DNA of 64,000 nt from Serpentinimonas maccroryi (lineage in GTDB: Bacteria > Pseudomonadota > Gammaproteobacteria > Burkholderiales > Burkholderiaceae_C), in the NCBI RefSeq assembly GCF_000828915.1, contig NZ_AP014569.1:1426001-1490000 (forward strand), given 5' to 3'. Below the pieces are notes generated by a model, which ran no database searches, was not told the origin of the DNA, and saw nothing but the letters and a program-made list of their open reading frames with translations. Within the stretch, counting starts at the first letter, position 1. Each line of letters starts with the position of its first letter. The position numbers and the translations under genes were made by a program. Positions 1-9,499 of the stretch are shown one piece after another.

Positions 1-1656
1 CGCCACCGGCAGGCCGGCGCCGGGCTCGATTCGGGTCTGCTCCACCCCTAAGCCAAAGAACACGGTGTCGGTCTCGGTGAAGGGGACACCAAAACGCACG
101 CTGGTGCCGGCCGTGACCAGCCGATAGTCGCCCTCTTGCTCCGACAGCGGGCGGCTGGTGCGGTAGTACAGATCGAAGGCGCGCGAGACGCCGTCGGGCG
201 TGAAGTACGGGTTGACGGTGCTGAGCAGCAGCTGGCGGTTGAAGTCGCTGGTGTTCAGGTTGAAGCTGAGCGAATGCCCGGTGCCAAACACGTTTTCTTG
301 GCGGATGCCGGCGGTGAGCGAGAGCCGCTCGGCCTGCGAGAAGCCGGCGCCGATCGACAGGCTGCCGGTGGCCCGCTCCTCGACCGCCACCACCAGATCG
401 ACCTGATCGGGCGCCCCCGGCACCTCGCGCGTATCGACCGTGACCTGGGTGAAGAAACCCAGTCGATCGACGCGGTCGCGCGACAGCCGGATGCGGTCGC
501 CGTCGTACCAAGCCGATTCGAGCTGGCGGAACTCGCGCCGGATGACCTCGTCGCGGGTGCGCTCGTTGCCTTCGATCTCGATGCGGCGCACGAAGGCGCG
601 GCGCGAGGGCTCGGCGCGCAGCACGAACGCCACTTGGGCGTTTAGCCGGTCGATTTCGGGCACCGCCTCGACGCGCGCAAAGGCAAAGCCGAAGCGCCCG
701 AAATGCTCGCCAAAGGCGCGCACGGTCTCGCTCACCTCTTCGGCGTTGTAGGCTTGGCCGGGGCGGATGCGGATGAGGGACTTGAACTCCTCTTCGCGGC
801 CGAGGTATTCGCCCTCCAACCGCACCCCAGAGACCACGAAGCGCTGGCCCTCGGTGATGTTGATGGTGATCGCCATTTCGCCCTTGTCGGGCGAGATCGC
901 GACTTGGGTCGAGTCGATCGTGAACTCGAGGAAGCCGCGCGTGAGGTAGTGCGAGCGCAGGGTTTCGAGGTCGGCGTTGAGGCGCTCACGCGCGTAGCGG
1001 TCGGAGCGCGTGTACCAGCTCAACCAGTTGCCGGTGTCGAGCGTGAACAGGCGCAGCAAAGCGGCGTCGCTAAAGGCTTGGTTGCCCACGATGCGCAGCT
1101 CGGTGATGCGCGTGATGCCGCCTTCGACCACATGAAAATTGAGGTTGATGCGGTTGCGATCCAATGGCGTGACGGTGGCGGTGACGGTGGCGGCGTACAT
1201 GCTGCGCGTCAGGTACTGGCGCTTGAGCTCTTGCTCGGCGCGGTCGGCCAAGGCGCGATCGAACGGCCGGCCTTCGGCCAGCCCGACATCGCGCAGGGCG
1301 CGGCGCAACACCTCGTTGTCGAACTCGCGCACGCCGCTGAAGCTGATCTCGGCCACGGTCGGGCGCTCTTCGACGATCACCACCAGCACCTCGCCCTCGA
1401 CTTGCAGGCGCACGTCGGAAAACAACCCGAGCCCGAACAGGGCGCGGATGGCGGCGCTGCCTTGGTCTTCGGTGAAGGCGTCGCCGACCCTGAAGGGCAA
1501 GGAGGCAAACACCGTGCCGGGTTCGACGCGTTGCAGGCCCTCGACCCGGATGTCGCGCAGCGTGAAGGGGGCGGTGGCCCAAGCCGGCAGCGCCAGCGAC
1601 AGGGAAACCAGTGCGCCCAAGGCGAGGCGGCGCAAGCGCGGTTGCTTGTAGTTCAT
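1..1656 (-). CDS. bamA: Outer membrane protein assembly factor BamA (partial, 3' end beyond the window)
   Basis: BamA is the central beta-barrel of the BAM complex and folds and inserts outer-membrane proteins. About 552 residues are encoded from an ATG at 1656 to the left edge. The product opens with a signal peptide ending near PAWA, followed by successive POTRA repeats (for example IRVEGLQRVEPGTVF and the later FVRRIEIEGNERTRDEVIRR). It then enters the 16-strand barrel around GAGFSQAERLSL, and the rest of the barrel lies outside the window. The gene starts 13 bases after the rseP stop on the same strand, the usual betaproteobacterial order. Identification is secure; only the C terminus is missing. 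Confidence 0.95.
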   Translation of the reverse strand, partial: MNYKQPRLRRLALGALVSLSLALPAWATAPFTLRDIRVEGLQRVEPGTVFASLPFRVGDAFTEDQGSAAIRALFGLGLFSDVRLQVEGEVLVVIVEERPTVAEISFSGVREFDNEVLRRALRDVGLAEGRPFDRALADRAEQELKRQYLTRSMYAATVTATVTPLDRNRINLNFHVVEGGITRITELRIVGNQAFSDAALLRLFTLDTGNWLSWYTRSDRYARERLNADLETLRSHYLTRGFLEFTIDSTQVAISPDKGEMAITINITEGQRFVVSGVRLEGEYLGREEEFKSLIRIRPGQAYNAEEVSETVRAFGEHFGRFGFAFARVEAVPEIDRLNAQVAFVLRAEPSRRAFVRRIEIEGNERTRDEVIRREFRQLESAWYDGDRIRLSRDRVDRLGFFTQVTVDTREVPGAPDQVDLVVAVEERATGSLSIGAGFSQAERLSLTAGIRQENVFGTGHSLSFNLNTSDFNRQLLLSTVNPYFTPDGVSRAFDLYYRTSRPLSEQEGDYRLVTAGTSVRFGVPFTETDTVFFGLGVEQTRIEPGAGLPVA

Positions 1657-1669
1657 GAAAAATGCGTTC

Positions 1670-3031
1670 TCAGCCCAGCAAACGGGCAATATCATTGAAA
1701 ATGGCCAGCGACATCAGGCCCAGCAGCAGCACGATACCGATGCGCTGCAAACCCTCCATCCAAGCGTTGGACACCGGGCGCCCGGTCACGGCCTCCCACA
1801 GATAATACATCAGGTGCCCGCCGTCGAGCACCGGCAGCGGCAGCAGGTTGAGCACCCCGAGGCTGACGCTGATCAGCGCCAGAAACAACAGGTAGCTGGT
1901 GAGCCCCAGCGCCGCCGACTGGCCGGCGTAGTCGGCGATGGTGATCGGGCCGCTCAGATTTTGCAACGAGGCCTGACCGCTGAGCATCTTGCCGATCATT
2001 TGCAGCGTCAGGTGCGAAACCTCCCAGGTGCGCACCGTCCCCTGCCACAGCCCCTCCAGCGGCCCTGCGGAGCGCTCGGCCATGTCTGGCGTTGCCCCCA
2101 CGAAACCGCCGATGCGCCCCACCCAGACGCGCTCGATCTGCTCGGGGCGCGGGGTCACCTCGAGCTCCAGCACGCGGCCGGCGCGCTCGATGTGCCAGCG
2201 CTGGGTACGCGGCTGGCCGTCGGCGGCCGACAAACGGATGAGCTGGCGCAGTTGCGCGGCGTCGCGCACCGGCAGGCCATCGACGCGCAGCACCCGGTCG
2301 CCGGGCTGCAGGCCAGCGTCGACGGCGGCGCCTTCGGCCGTGAGCTGGCCCAGCAGCGGCGCCGACCACGGCGCCTCGATGCCAATCTGGCGCATGAGCG
2401 TGGCGTCGGCGTGGCGCACATCGACCTGCGACAGCTCGAGCCGCACCTCGCGCCCCGGCTCGCCGGGGCCGCTGGCCAGCCACAGCTTCAGGTCTTGCTG
2501 CGCCAAGGCAGCGCGCGTGAGCTGCCAGCGCAGATCGCCAAAGGATTCGATCGGCTGCGGCGCGTCGCCCTCCCGCGCCAGCGCCACCACCCACTCGCCA
2601 CCGCGCACCCCGGCGCGCTCGGCCAGCGAGGCCGGCGCCGGCGTGGAGAGCACCGGCTGCGGCTGCGGCACCCCCATCCACGCCACCAGCGCATACAGCA
2701 GCACCGCCAGCAGCAGGTTGGCCGCGGGTCCGGCGGCGACGATGGCCGTGCGCACGCGCAGGCTCTGGGTGTTGAAAGCCAGGTGGCGCTCGGCGGCGGG
2801 CACGGCCGCTTCGCGCTCGTCGAGCATGCGCACGTAGCCCCCCAGCGGCAGCGCGCCCAGCACGTATTCGGTGCCGCTGCGCGGCGAGCGCCAGCTCCAC
2901 AGCGGCTTGCCAAAACCGACCGAAAAGCGCAGCACCTTGACCCCGCACGCCACGGCGACGCGGTAGTGCCCGTACTCGTGCACCGCCACCAGCAGCCCGA
3001 TGGCCACCAAGAAGGCGAGAAGGGTCAGCAT
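1670..3031 (-). CDS. rseP: Site-2 intramembrane zinc metalloprotease RseP
   Basis: RseP is an inner-membrane protease that cleaves anti-sigma-E factor RseA and remnant signal peptides. The 453-residue protein carries the zinc-binding HEYGH motif at residues 18-22 inside the first membrane helix. Two PDZ-like regions occupy the middle (the second around LQPGDRVLRVDGLPV). A second catalytic motif, LPVLDGGHL, lies in the C-terminal membrane part with the zinc-ligand Asp. Length matches the family (about 450). It sits between dxr and bamA, as in most proteobacteria. Confidence 0.96.
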   Translation of the reverse strand: MLTLLAFLVAIGLLVAVHEYGHYRVAVACGVKVLRFSVGFGKPLWSWRSPRSGTEYVLGALPLGGYVRMLDEREAAVPAAERHLAFNTQSLRVRTAIVAAGPAANLLLAVLLYALVAWMGVPQPQPVLSTPAPASLAERAGVRGGEWVVALAREGDAPQPIESFGDLRWQLTRAALAQQDLKLWLASGPGEPGREVRLELSQVDVRHADATLMRQIGIEAPWSAPLLGQLTAEGAAVDAGLQPGDRVLRVDGLPVRDAAQLRQLIRLSAADGQPRTQRWHIERAGRVLELEVTPRPEQIERVWVGRIGGFVGATPDMAERSAGPLEGLWQGTVRTWEVSHLTLQMIGKMLSGQASLQNLSGPITIADYAGQSAALGLTSYLLFLALISVSLGVLNLLPLPVLDGGHLMYYLWEAVTGRPVSNAWMEGLQRIGIVLLLGLMSLAIFNDIARLLG

Positions 3032-3106
3032 GGGGCGGCGCTGGGCGTGTTCAAATGATTCAAGAGCGTGGCAGGACGGATGGGCGGGGTGGTGGGCTGC
3101 GCTGGC

Positions 3107-4282
3107 TCAATCTTGCCAGCGCTGCAACTGCGCCCGCGCCAAGGCGCGCGCGTGGGCGTCGAGCGCCAGCAGGTCGTCGATTCCATCGGCGTTGGAGGGC
3201 GTCCAGGCCTGCAGCGTTCCCGCGTTCACGGCGTGGATGCGGTCAAAGCGCAGGCGGCGCTCCAAAAAGGCCTGCACCGCCACCTCGTTGGCGGCGTTGA
3301 GCACCCCGGTGCTGCCGCGCGGGCCGGCCAAGGCCTCCCAAGCCAAAAACAAAGCCGGAAAGCGCTCGCGCGTGGGCGGCTCGAAGGTCAGCGCGCCCAA
3401 GCGGGCAAAGTCCAGCGCCTCGGCCCCCGATTCGATGCGCTCGGGCCAGCTCAGGCCGTAGGCGATCGGCACCCGCATATCGGGTGTGCCCAGCTGCGCC
3501 AGCACCGAGCGGTCGCGCATCTGCACCATCGAATGGATCACGCTTTGCGGGTGGATCACCACCTCGATGCAATCGGGTGCCACGCCGAACAGGTGGTGGG
3601 CCTCGATCACTTCGAGCGCCTTGTTCATCATGGTGGCGGAATCGACCGAGATTTTGCGCCCCATGACCCAATTGGGGTGCGCGCACGCCTGCTCGGGCGT
3701 GACGCTGGCTAGGCTGGCCGGGTCGCGCTGGCGAAACGGCCCGCCCGAGGCCGTGAGCACGATTTTTTCTACCCGCTGCGCCCACAGGGCGGGCGACTCG
3801 GGCAGGCACTGGAACAGCGCCGAGTGTTCGCTGTCGATGGGCAGCAAGGTGGCGCCACCGGTGCGCACCGTCTGCATGAACCACTCGCCGCCCAGCACCA
3901 GCGCCTCTTTGTTGGCCAGCAGCAGCTTTTTGCCGCTGCGCGCCGCCGCCGCGCAGGGTGCCAAGCCGGCCGCGCCGACGATGGCCGCCATGACGGTATC
4001 GACCTCGGGCGCGCACGCCACCTCGCACAGCGCCTGCGGCCCACTGAGCACCTCGATCTGCGTCAGCCCGCGCGCCTGCAGCGCCCAGCGCAGAGCAGGC
4101 GCGTGTTCGGGCGCAATCACGACAAAGCGCGGCACAAACTGCTGGCACTGCTGCGCCAATTCTTGCACCCGCTCTTGGGCCGTGAGCGCATAAATGCGAT
4201 AGCGCTGCGGATGGCGCGCCACCACGTCCAGCGTCTGGGTTCCGATCGATCCGGTCGATCCAAGCACGGTCAGCGTCTGCAT
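3107..4282 (-). CDS. dxr: 1-deoxy-D-xylulose 5-phosphate reductoisomerase
   Basis: Dxr (IspC) converts DXP to 2-C-methyl-D-erythritol 4-phosphate with NADPH, the first committed step of the MEP isoprenoid pathway. I take the ATG at 4282, giving 391 residues starting MQTLTVLGSTGSIGTQTLD, which is the family's N-terminal NADPH-binding GSTGSIG. The frame stays open upstream only because it is antisense-like sequence inside cdsA. Conserved segments include LLANKEALV, the metal-binding DSEHSA and the substrate loop GRKISVDSATMMNK. It lies 38 bases after cdsA, and its isoprenoid product feeds the undecaprenyl synthase encoded by uppS two genes upstream. Confidence 0.95.
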   Translation of the reverse strand: MQTLTVLGSTGSIGTQTLDVVARHPQRYRIYALTAQERVQELAQQCQQFVPRFVVIAPEHAPALRWALQARGLTQIEVLSGPQALCEVACAPEVDTVMAAIVGAAGLAPCAAAARSGKKLLLANKEALVLGGEWFMQTVRTGGATLLPIDSEHSALFQCLPESPALWAQRVEKIVLTASGGPFRQRDPASLASVTPEQACAHPNWVMGRKISVDSATMMNKALEVIEAHHLFGVAPDCIEVVIHPQSVIHSMVQMRDRSVLAQLGTPDMRVPIAYGLSWPERIESGAEALDFARLGALTFEPPTRERFPALFLAWEALAGPRGSTGVLNAANEVAVQAFLERRLRFDRIHAVNAGTLQAWTPSNADGIDDLLALDAHARALARAQLQRWQD

Positions 4283-4320
4283 GGTTGGGGGGCAAAGGCG
4301 CAAAAAGGGAGCGGGCGTGC

Positions 4321-5148
4321 CTAGGCGGTCACGATCCAGAGCGCCAGCGGCAACACCGGCAACAGCGCATCGAAGCGGTCCAGCAGCCCGCCGTGGCCGG
4401 GCAGGATGCGGCTCGAGTCTTTGCGCCCAGCATTGCGCTTGACCAGGGATTCGAGCAAATCGCCCATCACGCTCAAGGCCAGCAGCAGCAGCAGCAAAGC
4501 CAAGGCCGGCAAGGGCCCGAGCTGCCACAGGTGGGTGTACAAACTGGGCCCCCAGTGGGCGGGCCACCACTGCAGCCACAGCACACCGAACAACAGCAGC
4601 GCCAACGCAGCACTCCACACCCCTTCCCAGGTTTTGCCAGGGCTGATGGAGGGGGCGAGCTTGCGCCGCCCAAAGCGTTTGCCACCAAAATAGGCGGCGA
4701 TGTCGGCCACCCAGACCAACATAAAAATGCTCAGCAACATACCCAGACCGATGGTCTTGGCGTGCAACAAGGCCCACCACGCCTGCCCCAGCAACAGCAA
4801 ACCCAGCGCCACCCGCGGCCCGTTGGCCAACCCTCGCCAGCCCTGCACACCCCGGTGCAGCAGCAGGGGCAAAAGCACCAAACAAGCCGCAGTAGCCAGC
4901 GGCCAGAACCAGCTGCCGTCGTAGTCCACCCCCACCAAGACCCAAAGCCCCATCAGGGCCGCGCCCAACCCAAGCGCTGCCGCCACGGCCACAACAGGTG
5001 AGCAAGCGCACAAGCGCGCCCATTCCCAAGCGGCCACGCAGACCAGCGCCAGGGTCAGCAAGCCAAAGGGCCAATCGGCGGAGTGCCATAGCGAAGCCAG
5101 CAACAGCCCCAGAAGCCCCAACGCTGTAAGCACCCGCTGCCACAACAT
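4321..5148 (-). CDS. cdsA: Phosphatidate cytidylyltransferase (CDP-diacylglycerol synthase)
   Basis: CdsA makes CDP-diacylglycerol from phosphatidate and CTP, the branch point for all membrane phospholipids. The protein is strongly hydrophobic with about eight predicted membrane helices. It ends with the CDP-DAG synthase signature: SLVKRNAGRKDSS followed by PGHGGLLDRFD. I chose the ATG at 5148 (275 residues, MLWQRVLTALGLLG), which matches the usual family start. A TTG at 5157, directly abutting the uppS stop at 5158, would add three residues. Tight packing with uppS suggests cotranscription and probably translational coupling. Confidence 0.93.
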   Translation of the reverse strand: MLWQRVLTALGLLGLLLASLWHSADWPFGLLTLALVCVAAWEWARLCACSPVVAVAAALGLGAALMGLWVLVGVDYDGSWFWPLATAACLVLLPLLLHRGVQGWRGLANGPRVALGLLLLGQAWWALLHAKTIGLGMLLSIFMLVWVADIAAYFGGKRFGRRKLAPSISPGKTWEGVWSAALALLLFGVLWLQWWPAHWGPSLYTHLWQLGPLPALALLLLLLALSVMGDLLESLVKRNAGRKDSSRILPGHGGLLDRFDALLPVLPLALWIVTA

Positions 5149-5157
5149 GGGCGGCAA

Positions 5158-5913
5158 TCAGGCGACAGCCCGCAAGGGCTGCACCGGTTCCGCAGGGGCG
5201 TCGCTGAGCTGCTCCGAGACCCGCCCGAAACGCCGCTCGCGCTGCGCGTAAGCGGCCAGCGCAGCATCAAACTCGGCGCGGTCAAAGGCTGGCCAAAGGG
5301 CCGCGGAGAAATAGAGCTCGCTATAGGCCGCCTGCCAGAGCAGGAAGTTGCTCAGGCGCTGCTCACCGCCGGTGCGGATGATGAGGTCGGGTGGCGGCAC
5401 GTGCGCCAGCGCCAGCGCCCCCGACAGCGACGCTTCGGTGATGGGCTCGCCGCGTGCGGCCAGCTGCTGCGCCGCCTGCACCACGTCCCAGCGGCCGCCG
5501 TAGTTGAAGCACACGTTGAGCACCAGACCTCGGTTGGCGGCCGTGCGCTGCTCGGCCTGCGCCAGCTGCTGCTGCAGCTCGCCGCTCAAGGCCAGGCGAT
5601 CGCCGGGAAAATGCAACCGCACCCCAGCGCGGTCGAGCTCGCCCACTTCGCGCTCCAGCGCCCGCGCCAGCAGCCCCATCAGGCCGCTCACCTCGTCGGC
5701 CGGCCGGCTCCAGTTTTCGGACGAAAAAGCAAACACCGTGAGCGCCTGCACGCCGTCATGGCGGCACCAGCGCACCAGCTCGCGCAGTTTTTCCAGGCCC
5801 TGCCGGTGGCCGGCCAAGCGCGGCAGATAGCGTTGTTTGGCCCAGCGGCCGTTGCCGTCCATGACAACGGCCAAGTGGCGCGGTGCGCCCGCGCGGCGCT
5901 CGATAGGGGGCAT
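5158..5913 (-). CDS. uppS: Undecaprenyl diphosphate synthase (cis-prenyltransferase)
   Basis: This enzyme condenses isopentenyl diphosphate onto farnesyl diphosphate to make the C55 carrier lipid for peptidoglycan and other wall polymers. Diagnostic motifs are VMDGNGRWAKQR with the catalytic Asp near the N terminus, FAFSSENW, and the C-terminal RTGGEQRLSNFL followed by SELYF. The ATG at 5913 gives 251 residues. A TTG at 5931 overlapping the frr stop would add six. In this cluster it shares its isoprenoid supply with dxr, so both early and late steps are in one transcription unit. Confidence 0.94.
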   Translation of the reverse strand: MPPIERRAGAPRHLAVVMDGNGRWAKQRYLPRLAGHRQGLEKLRELVRWCRHDGVQALTVFAFSSENWSRPADEVSGLMGLLARALEREVGELDRAGVRLHFPGDRLALSGELQQQLAQAEQRTAANRGLVLNVCFNYGGRWDVVQAAQQLAARGEPITEASLSGALALAHVPPPDLIIRTGGEQRLSNFLLWQAAYSELYFSAALWPAFDRAEFDAALAAYAQRERRFGRVSEQLSDAPAEPVQPLRAVA

Positions 5914-5927
5914 GGGAGCGCGCAGCC

Positions 5928-6488
5928 TCAAAACGCCATCAGCTCTTGTTCTTTGGCGGCCACGATCTTGTCCACCTCGGCGATCATTCGGTCGGTGAGT
6001 TTTTGCACTTCGTCTTGGGCGCGGCGGTCGTCATCTTCGGAGGCCAGTTTGTCTTTGACCAGTTTTTTGAGCTGCTCGTTGGCGTCGCGGCGCAGGTTGC
6101 GAATAGCCACCTTGGCGTGCTCGCCCTCGCCTTTGACAACCTTGGTGAGCTCTTTGCGCCGCTCCTCGGTCATGGCCGGGATCGGCACCCGGATCAGGTC
6201 GCCCTGCGAGGCCGGATTGAGCCCGAGGTCGGATTCGCGAATGGCTTTCTCGATCTTCGCCCCCATGCCTTTTTCCCACGGCGCCACGCCGATGGTGCGC
6301 GAGTCGAGCAGGCTCAGGTTGGCCACCTGCGACAGCGGCAGCATGGCGCCGTAGTAATCCACGTGCACGGTGTCGAGCAGCGCCGGGTTGGCGCGCCCGG
6401 TGCGCACCTTGCCTAGGCTGCCCTTGAGCGCCTCGATCGTGGCGTGCATTTTGAGGTCGGCGTTTTTCTTGATGTCGGAAATCTGCAT
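5928..6488 (-). CDS. frr: Ribosome recycling factor
   Basis: RRF splits post-termination ribosomes together with EF-G. The 186-residue product has the full-length two-domain pattern, beginning [14 protein letters not shown] and containing the highly conserved [13 protein letters not shown] and [15 protein letters not shown]. Length is exactly that of the family (185-186). It lies 106 bases after pyrH, with no gene in the gap; an imperfect hairpin around 6520-6560 is all I see there. Confidence 0.97.
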   Translation of the reverse strand: MQISDIKKNADLKMHATIEALKGSLGKVRTGRANPALLDTVHVDYYGAMLPLSQVANLSLLDSRTIGVAPWEKGMGAKIEKAIRESDLGLNPASQGDLIRVPIPAMTEERRKELTKVVKGEGEHAKVAIRNLRRDANEQLKKLVKDKLASEDDDRRAQDEVQKLTDRMIAEVDKIVAAKEQELMAF

Positions 6489-6594
6489 GGTCGTGACTCG
6501 CTTGGCTACTCGATAGGCTGGTGTGTAGCGCCGCTGGGGGCTAACCGCGTAGCATACACCGACTCAGAGGCTTGGGGCGGGATTCGAAGGACGC

Positions 6595-7305
6595 TCAGAC
6601 GTGCACCAGCGTGCCTTCATCCTCACCTTGAACCACCCGACGCAACGCGCCCGGCTTGAAAATGCTGAACACGCGCACCGGCAGGTTTTGGTCGCGGCAC
6701 AGGGCAAAAGCGGTGGCGTCCATGACCTGCAACTGGCGCGCCATGGCTTCGTCGAAACTGATGGACTGGTAGCGCACCGCGTGCGGGTCTTTTTTGGGGT
6801 CGGCGCTGTAGACGCCATCGACCTTGGTCGCCTTGAGGACGATTTCGGCCCCGATCTCGGCCCCGCGCAGCGCGGCGGCGGTGTCGGTGGTGAAAAACGG
6901 GTTGCCGGTGCCGGCGGCAAACACCACCACCTTGCCCTCCTCCAAGTACTGCAAGGCCTTGGGCCGTACGTAGGGCTCCACCACCTGGTCGATGTTGATG
7001 GCCGACATCACTCGCGCCTTGAGCCCGCTGCGACCCAAGGCATCGCCCAGCGCCAGCGCGTTCATGACGGTGGCCAGCATGCCCATGTAGTCGGCGGTGG
7101 CGCGCTCCATGCCGACCGCGCCGCCCGCCACACCGCGAAAGATGTTGCCGCCACCGATCACCACCGCCACCTGCACCCCGAGCCGCACCACCTCGGCGAT
7201 TTCCTCGACGATGCGCCCGATGGTGGCGGGGTTGATGCCAAAGGAGTCGTCGCCCATCAGGGCTTCGCCGGAGAGCTTGAGCAGGATGCGCTGGTGGGCG
7301 GGCAT
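6595..7305 (-). CDS. pyrH: UMP kinase
   Basis: PyrH phosphorylates UMP to UDP for pyrimidine nucleotide and cell-wall precursor synthesis. It is the bacterial hexameric amino-acid-kinase-fold type, not the eukaryote-like CMP/UMP kinase. Visible motifs are the N-terminal [13 protein letters not shown], the glycine-rich [11 protein letters not shown], the NMP-binding region [19 protein letters not shown], and the ATP-site [17 protein letters not shown]. Length is 236 residues, normal for the family. A likely promoter sits in the gap just upstream, so pyrH may head the pyrH-frr-uppS-cdsA-dxr-rseP-bamA unit. Confidence 0.97.
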   Translation of the reverse strand: MPAHQRILLKLSGEALMGDDSFGINPATIGRIVEEIAEVVRLGVQVAVVIGGGNIFRGVAGGAVGMERATADYMGMLATVMNALALGDALGRSGLKARVMSAINIDQVVEPYVRPKALQYLEEGKVVVFAAGTGNPFFTTDTAAALRGAEIGAEIVLKATKVDGVYSADPKKDPHAVRYQSISFDEAMARQLQVMDATAFALCRDQNLPVRVFSIFKPGALRRVVQGEDEGTLVHV

Positions 7306-7472
7306 ATGACAGTCTGAATGATGAAGTCGAGCGATTTTAGGGCTTGCGGCGCAACAACGGCCAACCCTTTGCAGAGCTGGCCGTTGAAATATGTGCTGCG
7401 GCTGCTGCGGTTATGGCCGCCGTGGCCCCACGGCCACAGCTGCACCAGCATGCGGCCGCTGCTGGCTTGGAA
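7306..7472 (-). promoter_or_regulatory. tsf-pyrH intergenic region: hairpins and likely pyrH promoter
   Basis: Read on the minus strand, this gap holds a GC-rich palindrome GCCGTGG-CC-CCACGGC (7419-7434). Next comes an inverted repeat AACGGCCA/TGGCCGTT with 14 bases between arms (7356-7385), and then a TAAAAT -10-like hexamer (7334-7339) with TTGGCC 19 bases upstream. The hairpins lack a U-tract, so termination of tsf here is only a guess. The promoter is inferred from position and similarity. Confidence 0.4.
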
Positions 7473-8396
7473 TCAGGCCCCCGCTTGGGCGGCCGCCACC
7501 TGCGCCGCCACTTCGGCGGCGAAGTCGTCTTGCTTTTTCTCGATGCCTTCGCCGACCACGTACAGCGTAAAGCCCTTGACCGTGGTGCCCGCGGCCTTGA
7601 GCATCTGCTCCACCGTCTGCTTGTCGTTTTTCACGAAGGGCTGGTTGAAGAGCGAGACCTCTTTGAGGAACTTCTGCACCCCTCCCTCGATGCGCTTGGC
7701 CACGATTTCGGCCGCTTGCACCGGCTTGCCGGCGGCTTCGGCGACCTTGCGGTCTTCTTCGGCCTTGCCTGCGGCCACGGCGCGCTCTTTCTCGATCAGC
7801 TCGGCGGGCACCTCGGCGGCGGTGAGCGCCACCGGCTTCATGGCGGCGATGTGCATGGCGGCGTCTTTGGCGGCGGTGGCGTCGCCCTCGAACTCCACCA
7901 TCACCCCGATGCGCACGCCGTGCAGGTAGGCCGCCAACTGGCCGCCGCCGGCGTAGCGCTTGAAGCGGCGCAGCGCGATGTTCTCACCGATCTTGCCGAT
8001 CAGGCCCTTGCGCACGTCTTCGACCGTGGGGCCAAAGCCCTCGAGGCTCAGGGGCAACGCGCCCACCGCAGCCACGTCGGCCGGGTTGTGCCGCGCGATC
8101 AGGTTGGCGACCTGGTTGCAAAAGTTCAGGAACAGCTCGTTTTTGGAGACGAAATCGGTCTCGCAGTTGACTTCGAGCAAGGCGCCGGTGTGGCCCCCGA
8201 GGCTGGCGACCACCACGCCTTCGGCGGTGACGCGGCTGGCGGCCTTGCCGGCCTTGCTGCCGAGCTTGACGCGCAGCAGCTCTTCGGCCTTGTCCATATT
8301 GCCATCGGCTTCGGTGAGGGCTTTTTTGCACTCCATCATCGGCGCGTCGGTCTTGGCGCGCAGTTGGGCGACCATGCTTGCGGTGATTGCAGCCAT
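7473..8396 (-). CDS. tsf: Translation elongation factor Ts
   Basis: EF-Ts is the guanine-nucleotide exchange factor for EF-Tu. The 307-residue product has the N-terminal UBA-like segment ([20 protein letters not shown], then [18 protein letters not shown]), the core motif [11 protein letters not shown], and the C-terminal coiled-coil and final subdomain ending in a [13 protein letters not shown]-type tail. It follows rpsB after 109 bases that contain a strong hairpin terminator or attenuator, the arrangement also seen in enterobacteria. Confidence 0.97.
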   Translation of the reverse strand: MAAITASMVAQLRAKTDAPMMECKKALTEADGNMDKAEELLRVKLGSKAGKAASRVTAEGVVVASLGGHTGALLEVNCETDFVSKNELFLNFCNQVANLIARHNPADVAAVGALPLSLEGFGPTVEDVRKGLIGKIGENIALRRFKRYAGGGQLAAYLHGVRIGVMVEFEGDATAAKDAAMHIAAMKPVALTAAEVPAELIEKERAVAAGKAEEDRKVAEAAGKPVQAAEIVAKRIEGGVQKFLKEVSLFNQPFVKNDKQTVEQMLKAAGTTVKGFTLYVVGEGIEKKQDDFAAEVAAQVAAAQAGA

Positions 8397-8461
8397 TGTG
8401 TGTACTCCGTTGCGGGCTTAAAAGGCCCGAGCTTGCTCTGTCAGTGTGAAAAAATGCTTAC

Positions 8462-8486
8462 AAAAAAGGGGCGCAGCCGCCCCTTT
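8462..8486 (-). terminator. Rho-independent terminator/attenuator between rpsB and tsf
   Basis: On the minus strand, a perfect 9-bp stem AAAGGGGCG/CGCCCCTTT with a 4-base loop (8465-8486) runs into six T residues. It lies 20 bases after the rpsB stop and 66 bases before the tsf start. It would reduce read-through from rpsB into tsf. Confidence 0.85.
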
Positions 8487-8505
8487 GGTGGCTGGCACCA
8501 GTGGA

Positions 8506-9255
8506 TCAGGCCTCGCCTTGCACCTCGACGAACTCGTCTTCGGTGTTCGACTGCACCGCTTGCACCACGTTGCTGACGGCGTTGGCCCGGCCTTCGATGA
8601 TCGCGTCGGCAATGCCGCGCGCATACAGGGCCACGGCCTTGGCCGAGTCGTCGTTGCCGGGGATAACGTAGTCGATGCCGATTGGGGAGTGGTTGGTGTC
8701 CACCACGGCGATCAGCGGGATGCCCAGCTTTTGCGCCTCGGCCACGGCGATCTTGTGGTAGCCCACGTCGATGACAAAAATCGCTTCGGGCAGCGTGTTC
8801 ATGTCTTGGATGCCGCCGATGTCGTTTTGCAGCTTCTCGATCTGGCGGTTAAAGGTGAGCTGCTCTTTTTTCGACAGGTGGTCGAGCCCGGCCTCTTTTT
8901 GCGCCAGCATTTCTTTGAGGCGCTTGATCGAGGTTTTGACGGTCTTGAAGTTGGTCAGCATGCCGCCGAGCCAGCGTTGCTCGACGTAGGGCACGCCAGC
9001 GCGCTGCGCCTCGAGCGCCACGATGTCGCGCGCTTGGCGCTTGGTGCCCACCATCAGCACGCTGCCGCCGCGGGCGCTGACTTGGCGCACAAACTTGGCC
9101 GCCTCCTCGAACAGCGGCAGGGTTTTGTCGAGGTTGACGATGTGAATCTTGTTGCGATGGCCAAAGATGTAGGGGGCCATCTTGGGGTTCCAGAAGCGGG
9201 TTTGGTGGCCAAAGTGGACACCGGCTTCCAGCATTTCGCGCATGGAAATGGTCAT
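8506..9255 (-). CDS. rpsB: 30S ribosomal protein S2
   Basis: S2 is a primary-to-late assembly protein of the small subunit, needed for S1 binding. From the ATG at 9255 it is 249 residues, beginning [20 protein letters not shown], the canonical S2 start. Further conserved segments are [27 protein letters not shown] and [13 protein letters not shown]. The frame is open further upstream but that sequence is leader, not coding. The roughly 200-base leader upstream is long enough for autogenous control by S2, which is known in other proteobacteria but not demonstrable here. Confidence 0.97.
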   Translation of the reverse strand: MTISMREMLEAGVHFGHQTRFWNPKMAPYIFGHRNKIHIVNLDKTLPLFEEAAKFVRQVSARGGSVLMVGTKRQARDIVALEAQRAGVPYVEQRWLGGMLTNFKTVKTSIKRLKEMLAQKEAGLDHLSKKEQLTFNRQIEKLQNDIGGIQDMNTLPEAIFVIDVGYHKIAVAEAQKLGIPLIAVVDTNHSPIGIDYVIPGNDDSAKAVALYARGIADAIIEGRANAVSNVVQAVQSNTEDEFVEVQGEA

Positions 9256-9466
9256 GATTGCGTTTCCTTCAGGTTGGGTCTTAAACTGGGCCCGCATTGC
9301 GGCCACCGCGCACCAGCCTTTGGCCTGTGCAAAAATGGACGCAACACCCGATTGGGCCTGTTTGCGATTTGGTTTCGATTGGGTTTCGATTGGATTGTTG
9401 ATTTTGCTGCCACGCCAGCCCCGCGCACCGCAGCGCACTGAGCCATAGCAACCACAAAACTCCGGC

Positions 9467-9475
9467 ATTCTAGCA
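9467..9475 (-). promoter_or_regulatory. rpsB: Extended -10 promoter element for rpsB
   Basis: The minus strand reads TGC-TAGAAT here (-10 hexamer at 9467-9472). It would start transcription near 9460 and leave a leader of about 205 bases before rpsB. No good -35 is visible, consistent with an extended -10 promoter. The leader contains two tandem GTTTCGATTGG-like repeats around 9370-9394 (plus-strand reading). Confidence 0.5.
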
Positions 9476-9499
9476 CGACCGATCTGCGATCGCCCACCC

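Noticed and set aside
703-1698. Plus-strand open frame of 331 codons opposite bamA
   Set aside because: It lies fully antisense to conserved BamA POTRA and barrel sequence and shows only Ala/Gly/His/Arg-rich composition, as expected of a high-GC antisense frame.
1655-3058. Plus-strand open frame of 467 codons opposite rseP
   Set aside because: Antisense to RseP, rich in His/Arg/Gln with no domain; high GC keeps such frames open.
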